Shown piece by piece: positions 32,452 to 39,803 of a stretch of 42,426 bases of DNA; the first letter of the stretch is position 1, and each line of letters begins with the position of its first letter. Position numbers and translations under genes: made by a program. Under the pieces are notes generated by a model. It was given only the letters and a program-made list of their open reading frames with translations, ran no database searches and was not told the origin of the DNA. This DNA is from Candidatus Bathyarchaeota archaeon. GTDB taxonomy: Archaea; Thermoproteota; Bathyarchaeia; Bathyarchaeales; Bathyarchaeaceae. The stretch is from assembly GCA_020348865.1 (NCBI GenBank), contig CP070754.1, positions 1,164,529-1,206,954 on the forward strand, in the 5' to 3' direction.

Positions 32452-32847
32452 ATGGACCTAGACTTAACAGTAGATGATCCATGCCTTGAGAAGAAGGATT
32501 TCTGCGTCAACTGCAACAGTCACTTCATGACCGTTAGACCTTCAGTAAAAAGCATGGCTATTTCAAAACGGTTTATGAAAGATTTGAGAAATCAGGAAGA
32601 AGCAGCTTCCATCATCAAGGATGTTCTTGACTGCTCTCATCTGGAGTTTCACGAATTACACAAGTTCGAAAGAAATATCGATGGAAATCTAGTTTTCCGG
32701 GCTAAAAGGGGGCAGATACATATAATCTATGCTGTGGACAAAAGAATGAGAATTCTCTTCTTGAGAGCTGTGAAGAATTTCCCTGAATACAAGAAACTCC
32801 TGAGAAACAGAAGAGAAATACTTCGAATGATCACACGCTTGCAATAG
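32452..32847 (+). CDS. RelE/ParE-like protein without a visible antitoxin
   Basis: 131 aa. An N-terminal stretch of about 30 residues has a CVNC pair. The remainder follows the RelE/ParE fold: SKRFMKDLRNQEEAAS, LHKFERNIDGNLVFRAK, GQIHIIYAVDKRMRILFLRAVKNFPEYKK. The end of the fold has several basic residues but no clear catalytic Tyr/His pair. Toxins of this group cut mRNA on the ribosome or inhibit gyrase, but normally have a small antitoxin gene beside them. None is seen on either side. It may have been tamed to another use or be controlled in trans. Confidence 0.68.
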   Translation: MDLDLTVDDPCLEKKDFCVNCNSHFMTVRPSVKSMAISKRFMKDLRNQEEAASIIKDVLDCSHLEFHELHKFERNIDGNLVFRAKRGQIHIIYAVDKRMRILFLRAVKNFPEYKKLLRNRREILRMITRLQ

Positions 32848-32864
32848 GAGCTCATCAAGTATTT

Positions 32865-33227
32865 CTAGAACCACATCGTTGCAGAAGCGTCGAGAGCCAG
32901 ATCGTTTAGTGTGGCCGCGCCTACGATCTTCACACCGGGAATCAGGTTCACTTTCTCCCAACCCAGCATCTGTTTTGATGCTTCGCACACATCAATCTCG
33001 ATTCCCATCTGCATTGTCTTCTGAAGCATCTCCGCAACGCTTGGAAATGTTCCCAGCTTTATCTTTTCGGCTTCTCCTGGAAGCAGTATTTTCAGCGCTG
33101 AACCCAGATAATATACTATAGGGTTTAGGCCCATAGCTTTCGCGGTTTGAGCCAGAACTAGAGGCGAATATTGTCTCTCCGGCTTGTCGCTAGTCTGCAC
33201 ATACAAAATGATTTTCTCATCTTTCAC
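32865..33227 (-). CDS. DsrE/DsrF-family sulfur-relay protein
   Basis: 120 aa from GTG 33225-33227. The start is set by GAGGTG, 6 bases upstream; the longer frame to 33302 would cross the promoter. It has the DsrE Rossmann-like fold: KIILYVQTSD, then LVLAQTAKAMGLNPIVYYLGSALKIL, and IEIDVCEASKQMLGW with the conserved cysteine that can carry a persulfide. Many DsrE-like proteins work with TusA in moving sulfur. It shares a promoter motif with the Fe-S protein gene at 33415-34080. A Zn or redox role is possible. Confidence 0.85.
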   Translation of the reverse strand: MKDEKIILYVQTSDKPERQYSPLVLAQTAKAMGLNPIVYYLGSALKILLPGEAEKIKLGTFPSVAEMLQKTMQMGIEIDVCEASKQMLGWEKVNLIPGVKIVGAATLNDLALDASATMWF

Positions 33228-33238
33228 TCTTTTCACCT

Positions 33239-33258
33239 CACATGTGTATATGCGCGCG
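33239..33258. repeat. 20-base alternating tract in the dsrE leader
   Basis: It begins CACATGTGTATATG and ends GCGCGCG, strictly alternating. It lies between the TATA box (near 33275-33282) and the ribosome site of the DsrE gene, so it is probably transcribed or spans the start of transcription. Confidence 0.6.
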
Positions 33259-33273
33259 AAGCGCAACTTACTT

Positions 33274-33294
33274 CGATATTTATCGAGCGCACAT
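33274..33294 (-). promoter_or_regulatory. Promoter motif copy 1 (before the DsrE gene): ATGTGCGCTCGATAAATATCG
   Basis: Read on the minus strand this joins ATGTGCGCT to the TATA-like ATAAATATCG, about 50 bases before the start codon. An almost identical element precedes the Fe-S protein gene. The ATGTGCGCT part sits at the BRE position, so it could be a BRE variant or an operator. Confidence 0.6.
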
Positions 33295-33414
33295 GCGTGC
33301 ATATAAAATCGTCGACGTGTTTGACTGTAGTGTGGTAGTCGAATACAGCTCTATTAGACCTAACACTCTCCCGCGAAAAGAGTTGGTGCTGAATAGGTGG
33401 ACACATCCGAAACT

Positions 33415-34080
33415 TCACAGACCTCTTGGAACCAAGCTGATCGCTTCCTTTGGACATTTTGATACGCAAAGCCCACACCCGAAGCATTTGGACTGATCGT
33501 AGACTAGCTTCTCTTTTTCTATCCGTCGTGCTTGGAAAACGCACCGCTCAACGCATTCTGTGCATTCTATACACTTGTCTCTGTTGTAGGTTGCAATTTA
33601 CTTGGAGGTTAGGATTTGAGTGTGTATTCCACCTCTTGCTAGGCTTCCAAGAGTGTGGCAGCAGCAGGGGCAACAACTGCATATTAATCCAGGCTTCTCG
33701 TCTCCCCTCATTGTGTACGCCAGATGTACAAGGCCAGCCTCATGGCTTCTCTGGAGTACTTTAACAGCTTCATCAACACTGATCTCTCTGGGATTATGCT
33801 TGGTCTCCTCAAGCAATTCGTCTCCTGTCTCATCTAAGCTGATACATACATCCTTCGGGGCGTCACAGTTTCTATACTCGGTCTTACAACCGCAATCTTG
33901 AACCACTATTCGTCTAGCCCCTTCAAGAATCTCTTTCACTTCCGAAAAGTCGTAAACCCTGTGCTCCAATCTGATTTCAAGGTTTACTGGTATCGTTACT
34001 GCTTTCTCCAATTCTCCTGTAATCCGTTGAGCCTCTTCCTTGGAGTAGAACCGCAAGTCTTTGTAATCAGGTGAGCGCAT
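33415..34080 (-). pseudogene. Cysteine-rich Fe-S protein with C-terminal 2x[4Fe-4S] ferredoxin domain, interrupted by one in-frame TAA
   Basis: The first 160 residues carry cysteine motifs VVQDCGCKTEYRNC, DVCISLDE and ICSCCPCCCHTLG. TAA occurs at 33598-33600. The frame then continues for 60 residues with two perfect ferredoxin motifs, CIECTECVERC and CFGCGLCVSKCP, to a TGA at 33415-33417. The joined protein (221 codons) matches a common anaerobe architecture in which a CCPCCC domain is followed by a ferredoxin. Thus one substitution, perhaps from a Tyr codon, cuts off the clusters. The truncated form could still be made. It shares its promoter motif with the DsrE gene and is divergent from hypB. 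Confidence 0.82.
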
Positions 34081-34131
34081 AAAGAATTCCTATTGCTGCT
34101 TGATATAAGATTTCTCCGCTCATGCATACGC

Positions 34132-34152
34132 CGATATTTATTAAGCGCACAT
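34132..34152 (-). promoter_or_regulatory. Promoter motif copy 2 (before the Fe-S protein gene): TGTGCGCTTAATAAATATCGG
   Basis: It differs from the copy before the DsrE gene only at the two bases between the GCGCT part and the TATA part and at the edges. It lies about 55-60 bases before the ATG, matching the spacing at the other gene. Alternating tracts flank it on both sides (34121-34131 and 34156-34169). Confidence 0.6.
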
Positions 34153-34258
34153 AAAGCATACATGCACGCCAAGTTATTGACGGAAGCAGGGAAGAAAACC
34201 TGTATGTCTGGGTGAACTCCTTAAGTTTCAGTCCCCAACCATGTAGGTGATGATACAG

Positions 34259-34930
34259 ATGAAAGAGGTAGTGAAGGCTGAGGAAGGAGAGGTTTTCGAC
34301 ATAGAACTCGAAGCGGACCTTCTTAAGGCGAACAAAGAACTTGCAGAGGAAAACAGAGAACTTCTGCGCAAGCACGGGGTAGCAGCAATTGACATTATGG
34401 GATCCATTGGCGCTGGAAAAACCTCTCTCATCGAGAAACTAGTTCAGTTGTTGAAGGAAAAATATCGGATAGCGGTTTTCAAAGGCGACCTGACAACCAC
34501 TATAGACGCCGAGTTGATTGCAAGACACAGTGTTGAAGTTGTTCCCATCAACACTGGAAAAGAATGTCATCTGGACGCCAACTTGGTGAGGAAGGCCCTT
34601 CAAGAAATAGACCTGAACAACCTTGACCTTTTATTCATTGAAAACGTTGGAAACCTCATTTGCCCAGCTGAGTTTCCCTTAGGTTCGGAGAAACGCGCAG
34701 TGGTAATCAGCGTTACAGAAGGACCATACATGGTAGTGAAACACCCATTCATTTTCATAGACGCCGACGTGGTAGTAATAAACAAGGCAGATCTAGCTCA
34801 GGCAATGAAAGTAGATGCGAAAAAGCTGGGAACAGATGTTGAGAGGATAAACCCAAATTCGAAGGTTGCAGTGACAAACTGCAGAAGTGGAGAAGGCGTA
34901 AGGAAAGTGGTTGAAGCGCTAGGCCTGTAA
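34259..34930 (+). CDS. hypB: Hydrogenase nickel-incorporation GTPase HypB
   Basis: 223 aa from ATG 34259, chosen because AGGTGA lies 8 bases upstream; GTG 34247 and ATG 34250 lie within or before that site. The P-loop is GSIGAGKTSL, followed by GDLTTTIDAE, the metal-binding INTGKECHLDA with Cys and His, FIENVGNLICPAEF and the guanine motif NKAD. There is no N-terminal His-rich store. HypB helps HypA load nickel into [NiFe]-hydrogenase, and related pairs serve CODH. The hydrogenase itself is not in the window. hypA follows after 23 bases, with its own SD. Confidence 0.96.
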   Translation: MKEVVKAEEGEVFDIELEADLLKANKELAEENRELLRKHGVAAIDIMGSIGAGKTSLIEKLVQLLKEKYRIAVFKGDLTTTIDAELIARHSVEVVPINTGKECHLDANLVRKALQEIDLNNLDLLFIENVGNLICPAEFPLGSEKRAVVISVTEGPYMVVKHPFIFIDADVVVINKADLAQAMKVDAKKLGTDVERINPNSKVAVTNCRSGEGVRKVVEALGL

Positions 34931-34953
34931 CACCTCCAAGGAGCAGTTATGAA

Positions 34954-35325
34954 ATGCACGAGTTTTCCATTACTAGTCGAATCGTGAACTGCGTTCTTGA
35001 AGAGGCAAAAAAGCATAATGCAAGAAGGGTCAACGAGGTGCATCTAGTAGTTGGGAAACTTACTTTTCTCGGTCTTGAACAAGTAAGATTCGCATATGAA
35101 ATGTTAGTTAAGAACACAATATTGGAAGACTCAAAACTACACATTGAAGAGAAAGATGGCGCTGTCAAGTGCGACAGGTGCGGATATGCAGGCGACCTCA
35201 GATACGAAGACGACCCGGTATATCATGTTCCCTCTCCAACACTTGTCTGCCCAAAATGCGAAGGCGCAGTCAACATTGTGGGAGGCAAAGAGTGCACGAT
35301 AAAAAGACTAAAGCTGGTTGCATAA
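34954..35325 (+). CDS. hypA: Nickel metallochaperone HypA
   Basis: 123 aa. The nickel-binding N-terminus MHEFSIT (His2) is intact, and the zinc domain has CDRCGYAGDL and CPKCEGAV (two CxxC pairs). The alpha/beta body with HLVVGKLTFLGLEQVRFAYE is typical. The ATG follows AAGGAG by 7 bases. Together with hypB it forms a two-gene transcript divergent from the Fe-S protein gene. After its stop a CTCC-GAC-GGAG hairpin (near 35340-35350) may end the message. Confidence 0.96.
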   Translation: MHEFSITSRIVNCVLEEAKKHNARRVNEVHLVVGKLTFLGLEQVRFAYEMLVKNTILEDSKLHIEEKDGAVKCDRCGYAGDLRYEDDPVYHVPSPTLVCPKCEGAVNIVGGKECTIKRLKLVA

Positions 35326-35418
35326 AAAGGCTGTAGCTCCGACGGAGGAGCAATTGGGGCTCAGGGAACCCACACTAGCTAAAGAGAGTTGTATACATCG
35401 AGCACGCGCTTTCTCAAG

Positions 35419-35754
35419 CTATTCTACTCTTGTGCCCAGTTCTACGGTTCTATCTGGCTGAATTATGAACCAGTTATCTTTCGTGGATCTATCTGCAACT
35501 CCCAGAGTTAGTACCTCAGACTGAGAATCAGCGATCTTCTTGGGTGGAAAGTTGATGACACCTATGACTAGTCTGCCCACTAACTCTTCTTCCCTGTATC
35601 CTGTAATTTGGGCACTGGATTTCTTCACACCAATTTCAGGGCCAAAATCTATTGTCAACTTGTAGGAAGGCTTCCTCGCCTCTGGAAAATCCTCAACCAC
35701 CAAGACTCTGCCAACTCGCATGTCAACCCTTCTGAAATCGTTATACGTTATCAT
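35419..35754 (-). CDS. csaA: CsaA-type tRNA-binding (OB-fold) protein
   Basis: 111 aa. It is the EMAP-II/CsaA OB fold: DFRRVDMRVGRVLVVEDFPEARKPSYKL, then SSAQITGYREEELVGRLVIGVINFPPKKI and the C-terminal VLTLGV segment. These proteins bind tRNA acceptor/elbow surfaces and were named as export chaperones in Bacillus. The length matches the stand-alone family. An alternating and palindromic CG-rich tract (35765-35780) lies 10 bases before the ATG, leaving no evident ribosome site, so translation may be leaderless or start slightly downstream. It follows the 2-oxoacid oxidoreductase beta gene on the same strand. Confidence 0.93.
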   Translation of the reverse strand: MITYNDFRRVDMRVGRVLVVEDFPEARKPSYKLTIDFGPEIGVKKSSAQITGYREEELVGRLVIGVINFPPKKIADSQSEVLTLGVADRSTKDNWFIIQPDRTVELGTRVE

Positions 35755-35764
35755 TTGAACGCCT

Positions 35765-35780
35765 CACGCGCGCCCGCGCG
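35765..35780. repeat. CG-rich palindromic/alternating tract before csaA
   Basis: CACGCGCGC runs into CCGCGCG, giving an imperfect palindrome with only one break in the alternation. It lies between the oxidoreductase beta stop and the csaA start in a 33-base gap. Confidence 0.5.
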
Positions 35781-35787
35781 ACATCGG

Positions 35788-36645
35788 TTACGTCATGCTT
35801 TCTAGGAGGGGAGTAATATCCACATCTGTTATTGGCACCTTTGTGAGTGACATACCTTTCACATGTGGAAGATTGTCACGGTACGTGGGCTTTTCCTTTT
35901 TGCAGAAGATTCCGATGGGTATTCGGTCTCCCCATTCGAAGCTCTTCTCTAGGGCTTTCTGTCTATCAGTGTAATCATGCTCTTCCTCCTCCAGTTTGTA
36001 GACTCTTTGGTGGAACCAGTCGTAGGTGTTGAGATAGTTGAAGGTCACGCAAGGTTGGAAGACATCAAGAAGGGCAAAGCCCCTGTGCTTAATGGCTTCA
36101 ACCATCAAGCTGGTTAGGTGCTCCACATCTCCAGAATATCCCCTTGCCACGAAAGTGCCATTGCTAACCAACGCATGGGCGACGGGATTCAACGCAGGGA
36201 GTATGGAACCGAAGGGGGTTGATTTTGTTTTGAACCCTCTTTGGCTGGTGGCGGTGGTTTGACCCGTAGTCAAACCGAGAACCATGTTGTTGTGGACGAT
36301 TAAGGTTGTGTCTATGTTCCTTCTGATGGCATGACTGAAGTGGCCCCAGCCCTCATCGTAGCAATCGGCATCTCCAGCGAAGCCCACCACAGTCAAGCTT
36401 GGATTCACCAATTTGATGCCTGTTGCCAAGGGCAACACCCTGCCGTGGATTCCGTGAAGGCCGTTTACATTGACGTAGTTTACCATCTTCCCATGGCAGC
36501 CTATGCCAGACACGAGTACGACTTGATCTCTTTCGAGGTTCAGCTGCATCAGAGCCTTTTTGAAGGCCATTAATATTCCGAAGTTTCCGCATCTTGGGCA
36601 CCAAGTGTTCTTTTTTGGTGTGTTCAAATCTTCGAGAGTCACCAT
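35788..36645 (-). CDS. 2-oxoacid:ferredoxin oxidoreductase beta subunit
   Basis: 285 aa, the TPP-binding subunit. The [4Fe-4S] ligands include WCPRCGN near the start and Cys in GIGCHGK. TPP and magnesium are held by GDADCYDEGWGH followed by the NNMVLGLTTGQ strand. The HGRVLPLATGIKL block is family-specific. Together with the fused alpha/gamma subunit it makes the two-gene type of enzyme known in Sulfolobus and relatives, which decarboxylates pyruvate or 2-oxoglutarate to the acyl-CoA and reduces ferredoxin, or the reverse. The substrate cannot be read from sequence with certainty. It starts one base after the alpha stop. Confidence 0.94.
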   Translation of the reverse strand: MVTLEDLNTPKKNTWCPRCGNFGILMAFKKALMQLNLERDQVVLVSGIGCHGKMVNYVNVNGLHGIHGRVLPLATGIKLVNPSLTVVGFAGDADCYDEGWGHFSHAIRRNIDTTLIVHNNMVLGLTTGQTTATSQRGFKTKSTPFGSILPALNPVAHALVSNGTFVARGYSGDVEHLTSLMVEAIKHRGFALLDVFQPCVTFNYLNTYDWFHQRVYKLEEEEHDYTDRQKALEKSFEWGDRIPIGIFCKKEKPTYRDNLPHVKGMSLTKVPITDVDITPLLESMT

Positions 36646-36646
36646 T

Positions 36647-38392
36647 TCAGAGCACCTCCTTTATCCTTTGCGAAAGCTTTCCGGGGTTGAAGGGTCTACC
36701 ATCGTACTTCAGAATCTTATGATTGACAGGCATGAGAAGGTGTTGCCTTATGAGGCTGGACAACTGAGAGGTCTTGTTGTTCTCCACGACAACCGTCGTC
36801 TTTGTTGAATTCAATACTTTTCGAACATTAGCAACTGGAAAGGGATCAAGGTATATGATTTGAAGATAGTTAGTCTTCAAACCTTCCTGAAGAAGAAGTT
36901 TCATAGCCTCCCTTATTGGTCCTTTCGTGGATCCCCATCCCACAATGGTTACGTCTGCTTCCTCATGACCGTAGAGCTTGACAGTTTCATAGTTTTCCAG
37001 GTCTTTGATGAGGGCATCTACTTTCCTAAATCGTTTATCAACCATTTTAGCAGTCAACTCAGGATCCTCAGTCGTATATCCGCTCTCGTTGTGTTCATCT
37101 GCGTTGGTTCTGACTATGGTTCCTTTAGTTCCGGGCATGGCTCTCAGGGAAACTCCATTTTCCGTGATTTTGTGTCTCCTGTATTCTTCTTCACCCGTAT
37201 ATTCATCTTCGATCAGTAGAAGCCCACGGTCGACCTGAATTTTGCTTTGGTCAAAGGGCTCTGTTTCCCCGTGGCTCTCAACGAGGTATTTGTCCGTAAT
37301 GAGGATAGCAGGTATCTGGAACTTCTCCGCCAGGTTGAAGGCTTCCATAGTCTTGTAGAAGCATTCCTCTACGTCCCCGGGAGCTATGATTAATCTAGGA
37401 AACTCTCCCTGAGAGGCGTGGATAGCAAATCTTAAGTCTCCCTGGCCTGAGTAGGTGGGCAAACCCGTGCTAGGTCCAGGTCTCTGAGCCAACATAACCA
37501 CCACAGGCGTCTCGGTCATACCAGTCATGCCCAAGCCTTCGCTCATGAGACAGAAGCCTCCGCCAGAGGTGGCTGTCATGGTCCTCACTCCGGCGAAGGA
37601 GCCGCCAGCAACCATGTTAATGGCCGCTATCTCGCTTTCTGCAGGCACCACGATCATGCCGTATTCTCTATTGAGGGGTGCCATGAAGTGAAGCAGTGGA
37701 GTGGCTGGGGTCATGGGATAGGCTGCAAAGAATCTGCAACCTGCCCGGACAGCACCAAGACCTACCGCCTCATTTCCAGTGAGAAAGATTTTTTGTTTTC
37801 CAGCCGAGCTCCTTCCCTCCAGTCGATAATCAAAATCCGCTGCGTAGTGCTCACGAGCATAGTCGTATCCCATTTTTGCGGCCTTCACGTTTAAAATCGC
37901 CACTTTTGGCTTGAACGTGTCTCGTATGACCCCATTCAGAATCTCTAAGTCATAACTCAAGAGGGCTACCACCGCTCCTAGGGCCACAGTGTTCCGCATA
38001 ATCAATGCTCCATTCAGTTCCTCGACGAACCTTTTCAAAGGCACCGAATAGAGTTTCAGGTCGTCTCTGCCCAAACTTCGGTCGGTTAGCCCGAGCTCTT
38101 CCCCATCACACAAGATCCCTCCCCCAGAGACAAGCTCGTCTCTATGGAGGTGAAAAGTCTCTTTGTTTAGTGCCAAAAGCACGTCGATAGCATCAGTTTG
38201 GGAGTAAATCTCTTCTGCGTCTGCCCTCACAACGTAGAAGTTGTGTCCGCCTCTTATGAGGGATTGGTAGTCGCTGGTGCCGAAGACGTGGAGCCCACCT
38301 CTCAAGCAGACCTTAGCAAAGAGAAAGCCAGAACGAGTTATTCCAGCTCCAGCCTCTCCTCCAATCATCACAGAGATTTTATTCACAATCAT
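36647..38392 (-). CDS. 2-oxoacid:ferredoxin oxidoreductase, fused gamma/alpha subunit
   Basis: 581 aa from ATG 38390-38392. The gamma domain comes first (residues ~1-190: GGEAGAGITRSG, FGTSDYQSLIRGGHNFY), then the alpha domain with the signature YPMTPATPLLHF (the YPITP-like motif of this family), TATSGGGFCLMSEGLGM and a C-terminal VVGWGSTKGPIREA domain. GGTGGT lies 4 bases before the ATG. The longer frame to 38425 has no support and would cross an alternating tract. The ferredoxin partner is not in the window, but several Fe-S proteins are. It is divergent from the rubrerythrins, which would protect such oxygen-sensitive enzymes. Confidence 0.94.
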   Translation of the reverse strand: MIVNKISVMIGGEAGAGITRSGFLFAKVCLRGGLHVFGTSDYQSLIRGGHNFYVVRADAEEIYSQTDAIDVLLALNKETFHLHRDELVSGGGILCDGEELGLTDRSLGRDDLKLYSVPLKRFVEELNGALIMRNTVALGAVVALLSYDLEILNGVIRDTFKPKVAILNVKAAKMGYDYAREHYAADFDYRLEGRSSAGKQKIFLTGNEAVGLGAVRAGCRFFAAYPMTPATPLLHFMAPLNREYGMIVVPAESEIAAINMVAGGSFAGVRTMTATSGGGFCLMSEGLGMTGMTETPVVVMLAQRPGPSTGLPTYSGQGDLRFAIHASQGEFPRLIIAPGDVEECFYKTMEAFNLAEKFQIPAILITDKYLVESHGETEPFDQSKIQVDRGLLLIEDEYTGEEEYRRHKITENGVSLRAMPGTKGTIVRTNADEHNESGYTTEDPELTAKMVDKRFRKVDALIKDLENYETVKLYGHEEADVTIVGWGSTKGPIREAMKLLLQEGLKTNYLQIIYLDPFPVANVRKVLNSTKTTVVVENNKTSQLSSLIRQHLLMPVNHKILKYDGRPFNPGKLSQRIKEVL

Positions 38393-38406
38393 GCTAACCA
38401 CCGTAG

Positions 38407-38421
38407 ATGTGCGCGTACATA
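38407..38421. repeat. 15-base alternating tract between the oxidoreductase and rubrerythrin genes
   Basis: ATGTGCGCGTACATA is alternating throughout and nearly palindromic. It lies 14 bases upstream of the oxidoreductase start codon. It contains ATGTGCGC, also found in the promoter motif of the DsrE and Fe-S genes. Confidence 0.6.
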
Positions 38422-38493
38422 GCATAATTGGTCAGATACACTTAAGAGTGGGGTTGAAGAAGTGCACATCGCGGTTGAAAAGAGGTTTGAGCA

Positions 38494-39066
38494 ATGGAAT
38501 TGAAGGGAAGTCGAACCGAGAAGAATTTGTTGGCTGCGTTTGCAGGTGAATCCCAAGCTAGAAACAGATATACTTTCTTTGCTAGCGTAGCCAAGAAGAG
38601 GGGGTACGAGCAGATATCTGCCATTTTCCAGGAAACGGCTAACAACGAGAAGGAACACGCTGAACTCTTCTTCAAGCTTCTGCAGGGGGGGACGGTCGAG
38701 ATCAAAGCCACCTATCCGGCAGGTGTTATCGGTTCAACGAGGGAAAACCTGAAGGAGGCGGCGGAGGGAGAGAAGCTGGAGTGGGGAACTCTTTATCCGG
38801 GCTTTGCTAAGGTTGCAGATGAAGAAGGTTTCAAAGAGGTATCCACAACCTTTCGTAATGTTGCCATTGTTGAGAGTTATCATGAGAGACGGTACCGAAA
38901 ATTGTTGGCGAATGTAGAGCAAAATAAGGTGTTCAAGAAAGACTCGCCTACGAAATGGAAATGCAGAAACTGTGGCCACGTCATCGAAGGTAATGAAGCG
39001 CCTGACAAATGTCCTGTCTGTGCACACTCAAAGAGCTATTTTGAAGTCTGGTGCGAAAACTACTGA
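38494..39066 (+). CDS. rbr: Rubrerythrin 1
   Basis: 190 aa, with a four-helix di-iron domain and a C-terminal rubredoxin-like domain. Ligand motifs are GESQARNRY (Glu near residue 20), NNEKEHAELF (Glu and His), and IVESYHERRY (ExxH). The rubredoxin part has WKCRNCGHV and CPVCAHSKSYF. It reduces hydrogen peroxide with electrons from ferredoxin or rubredoxin, giving oxygen protection in anaerobes. GAGGT precedes the ATG. A TATA-like ACACTTAAG lies about 55 bases upstream. It is followed by a second rubrerythrin that overlaps its end if that protein starts at its earliest codon. Confidence 0.96.
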   Translation: MELKGSRTEKNLLAAFAGESQARNRYTFFASVAKKRGYEQISAIFQETANNEKEHAELFFKLLQGGTVEIKATYPAGVIGSTRENLKEAAEGEKLEWGTLYPGFAKVADEEGFKEVSTTFRNVAIVESYHERRYRKLLANVEQNKVFKKDSPTKWKCRNCGHVIEGNEAPDKCPVCAHSKSYFEVWCENY

Positions 39067-39101
39067 AATCCTATTGGCATAAGGGTGGGGCACGAATAGG
39101 A

Positions 39102-39599
39102 TTGAAGGATAGAACCGCCAATAATGTTCACGCTGCTTTTGTCGAAGAGGCGAAGGCTCATCAAAGGCTCTTGTTGTTTGCTAAGAAGGCGGAAGAAGAG
39201 GACCTGCCACAGATAGCCCACCTCTTCAGGGCTGTTGCTACTGCTGAAGGCGTCCATTCGCGTCGACACTTTGCACTACTTGAGGGTGTTGCTAACACAC
39301 AGACAAACTTAGAAAAGGCCTTCCAATCTGAAACAGCAGTTAATGGGGTTCATTACCCCAAGATGTTGCGAGAAGCTGAAGAGGATGGTGAAGAAGCCGC
39401 AACCTTGGTGTTCTCACAAGCCCGTGATGTCGAAGATGGTCACGCCAAACTCTACAGGAAAGCCCTCAATCACATAATAGCAGAGCGGTCTACTGAATAT
39501 TATGTGTGTACAGTTTGTGGTTATGTCGCCGAAAGAAAACCGCCTGAAACATGTCCCATCTGCAATGCTCCAGAATCTAAATTCCACAAAGCAGATTAA
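39102..39599 (+). CDS. Rubrerythrin 2 (divergent paralogue)
   Basis: About 165 aa from TTG 39102. The body begins KDRTANNVHAAFVEEAKAHQR as in rubrerythrins, with ligands in EEAKAHQR, TAEGVHSRRHF and VEDGHAKLY (ExxH), and a C-terminal YYVCTVCGYVAERKPPETCPIC rubredoxin domain. The frame is open back to GTG 39051, which would overlap the first rubrerythrin by 16 bases and add 17 basic residues. Neither start has a good ribosome site. The two copies share the plan but little sequence, so the duplication is old. Co-expression with the first copy is likely. Confidence 0.93.
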   Translation: MKDRTANNVHAAFVEEAKAHQRLLLFAKKAEEEDLPQIAHLFRAVATAEGVHSRRHFALLEGVANTQTNLEKAFQSETAVNGVHYPKMLREAEEDGEEAATLVFSQARDVEDGHAKLYRKALNHIIAERSTEYYVCTVCGYVAERKPPETCPICNAPESKFHKAD

Positions 39600-39622
39600 C
39601 CGCACGCTTGTGCTCATGTCGT

Positions 39623-39646
39623 CTGAAGCTATCATGCATGCTTCAG
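39623..39646 (+). terminator. Hairpin after the rubrerythrin genes
   Basis: CTGAAGC (39623-39629) pairs with GCTTCAG (39640-39646) around a loop that includes ATGCAT. It lies 24 bases after the rubrerythrin 2 stop. There is no strong T-run beside it, so the call as a terminator is tentative. Confidence 0.35.
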
Positions 39647-39747
39647 GAAACTGTTAGTCTTGTATGTCCCATCTCATAAATCTGCATTCCATTCACCACC
39701 GTCTTAATGAAGTATCCTCTGCATTGAGTATGCACGTGTTGATTATC

Positions 39748-39787
39748 GAAAAAGAAAAGAGGAAGTCAGGTGGTGTTTGTCTCTTTT
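39748..39787 (-). terminator. Terminator of the secreted-protein gene
   Basis: On the minus strand AAAAGAG and CTCTTTT arms (39781-39787 and 39755-39761) are followed by a TCTTTTTC run (39748-39755). It lies 17 bases after the stop codon of the secreted protein. It has the T-rich end usual for archaeal transcripts. Confidence 0.45.
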
Positions 39788-39803
39788 GCTGTTTTCAGTC
39801 TGC

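Noticed and set aside
35330-35385. tRNA-like D-arm (GCTC...GAGC) after hypA
   Set aside because: No T33, T loop or acceptor stem follows; better explained as a hairpin at the end of the hypBA message.
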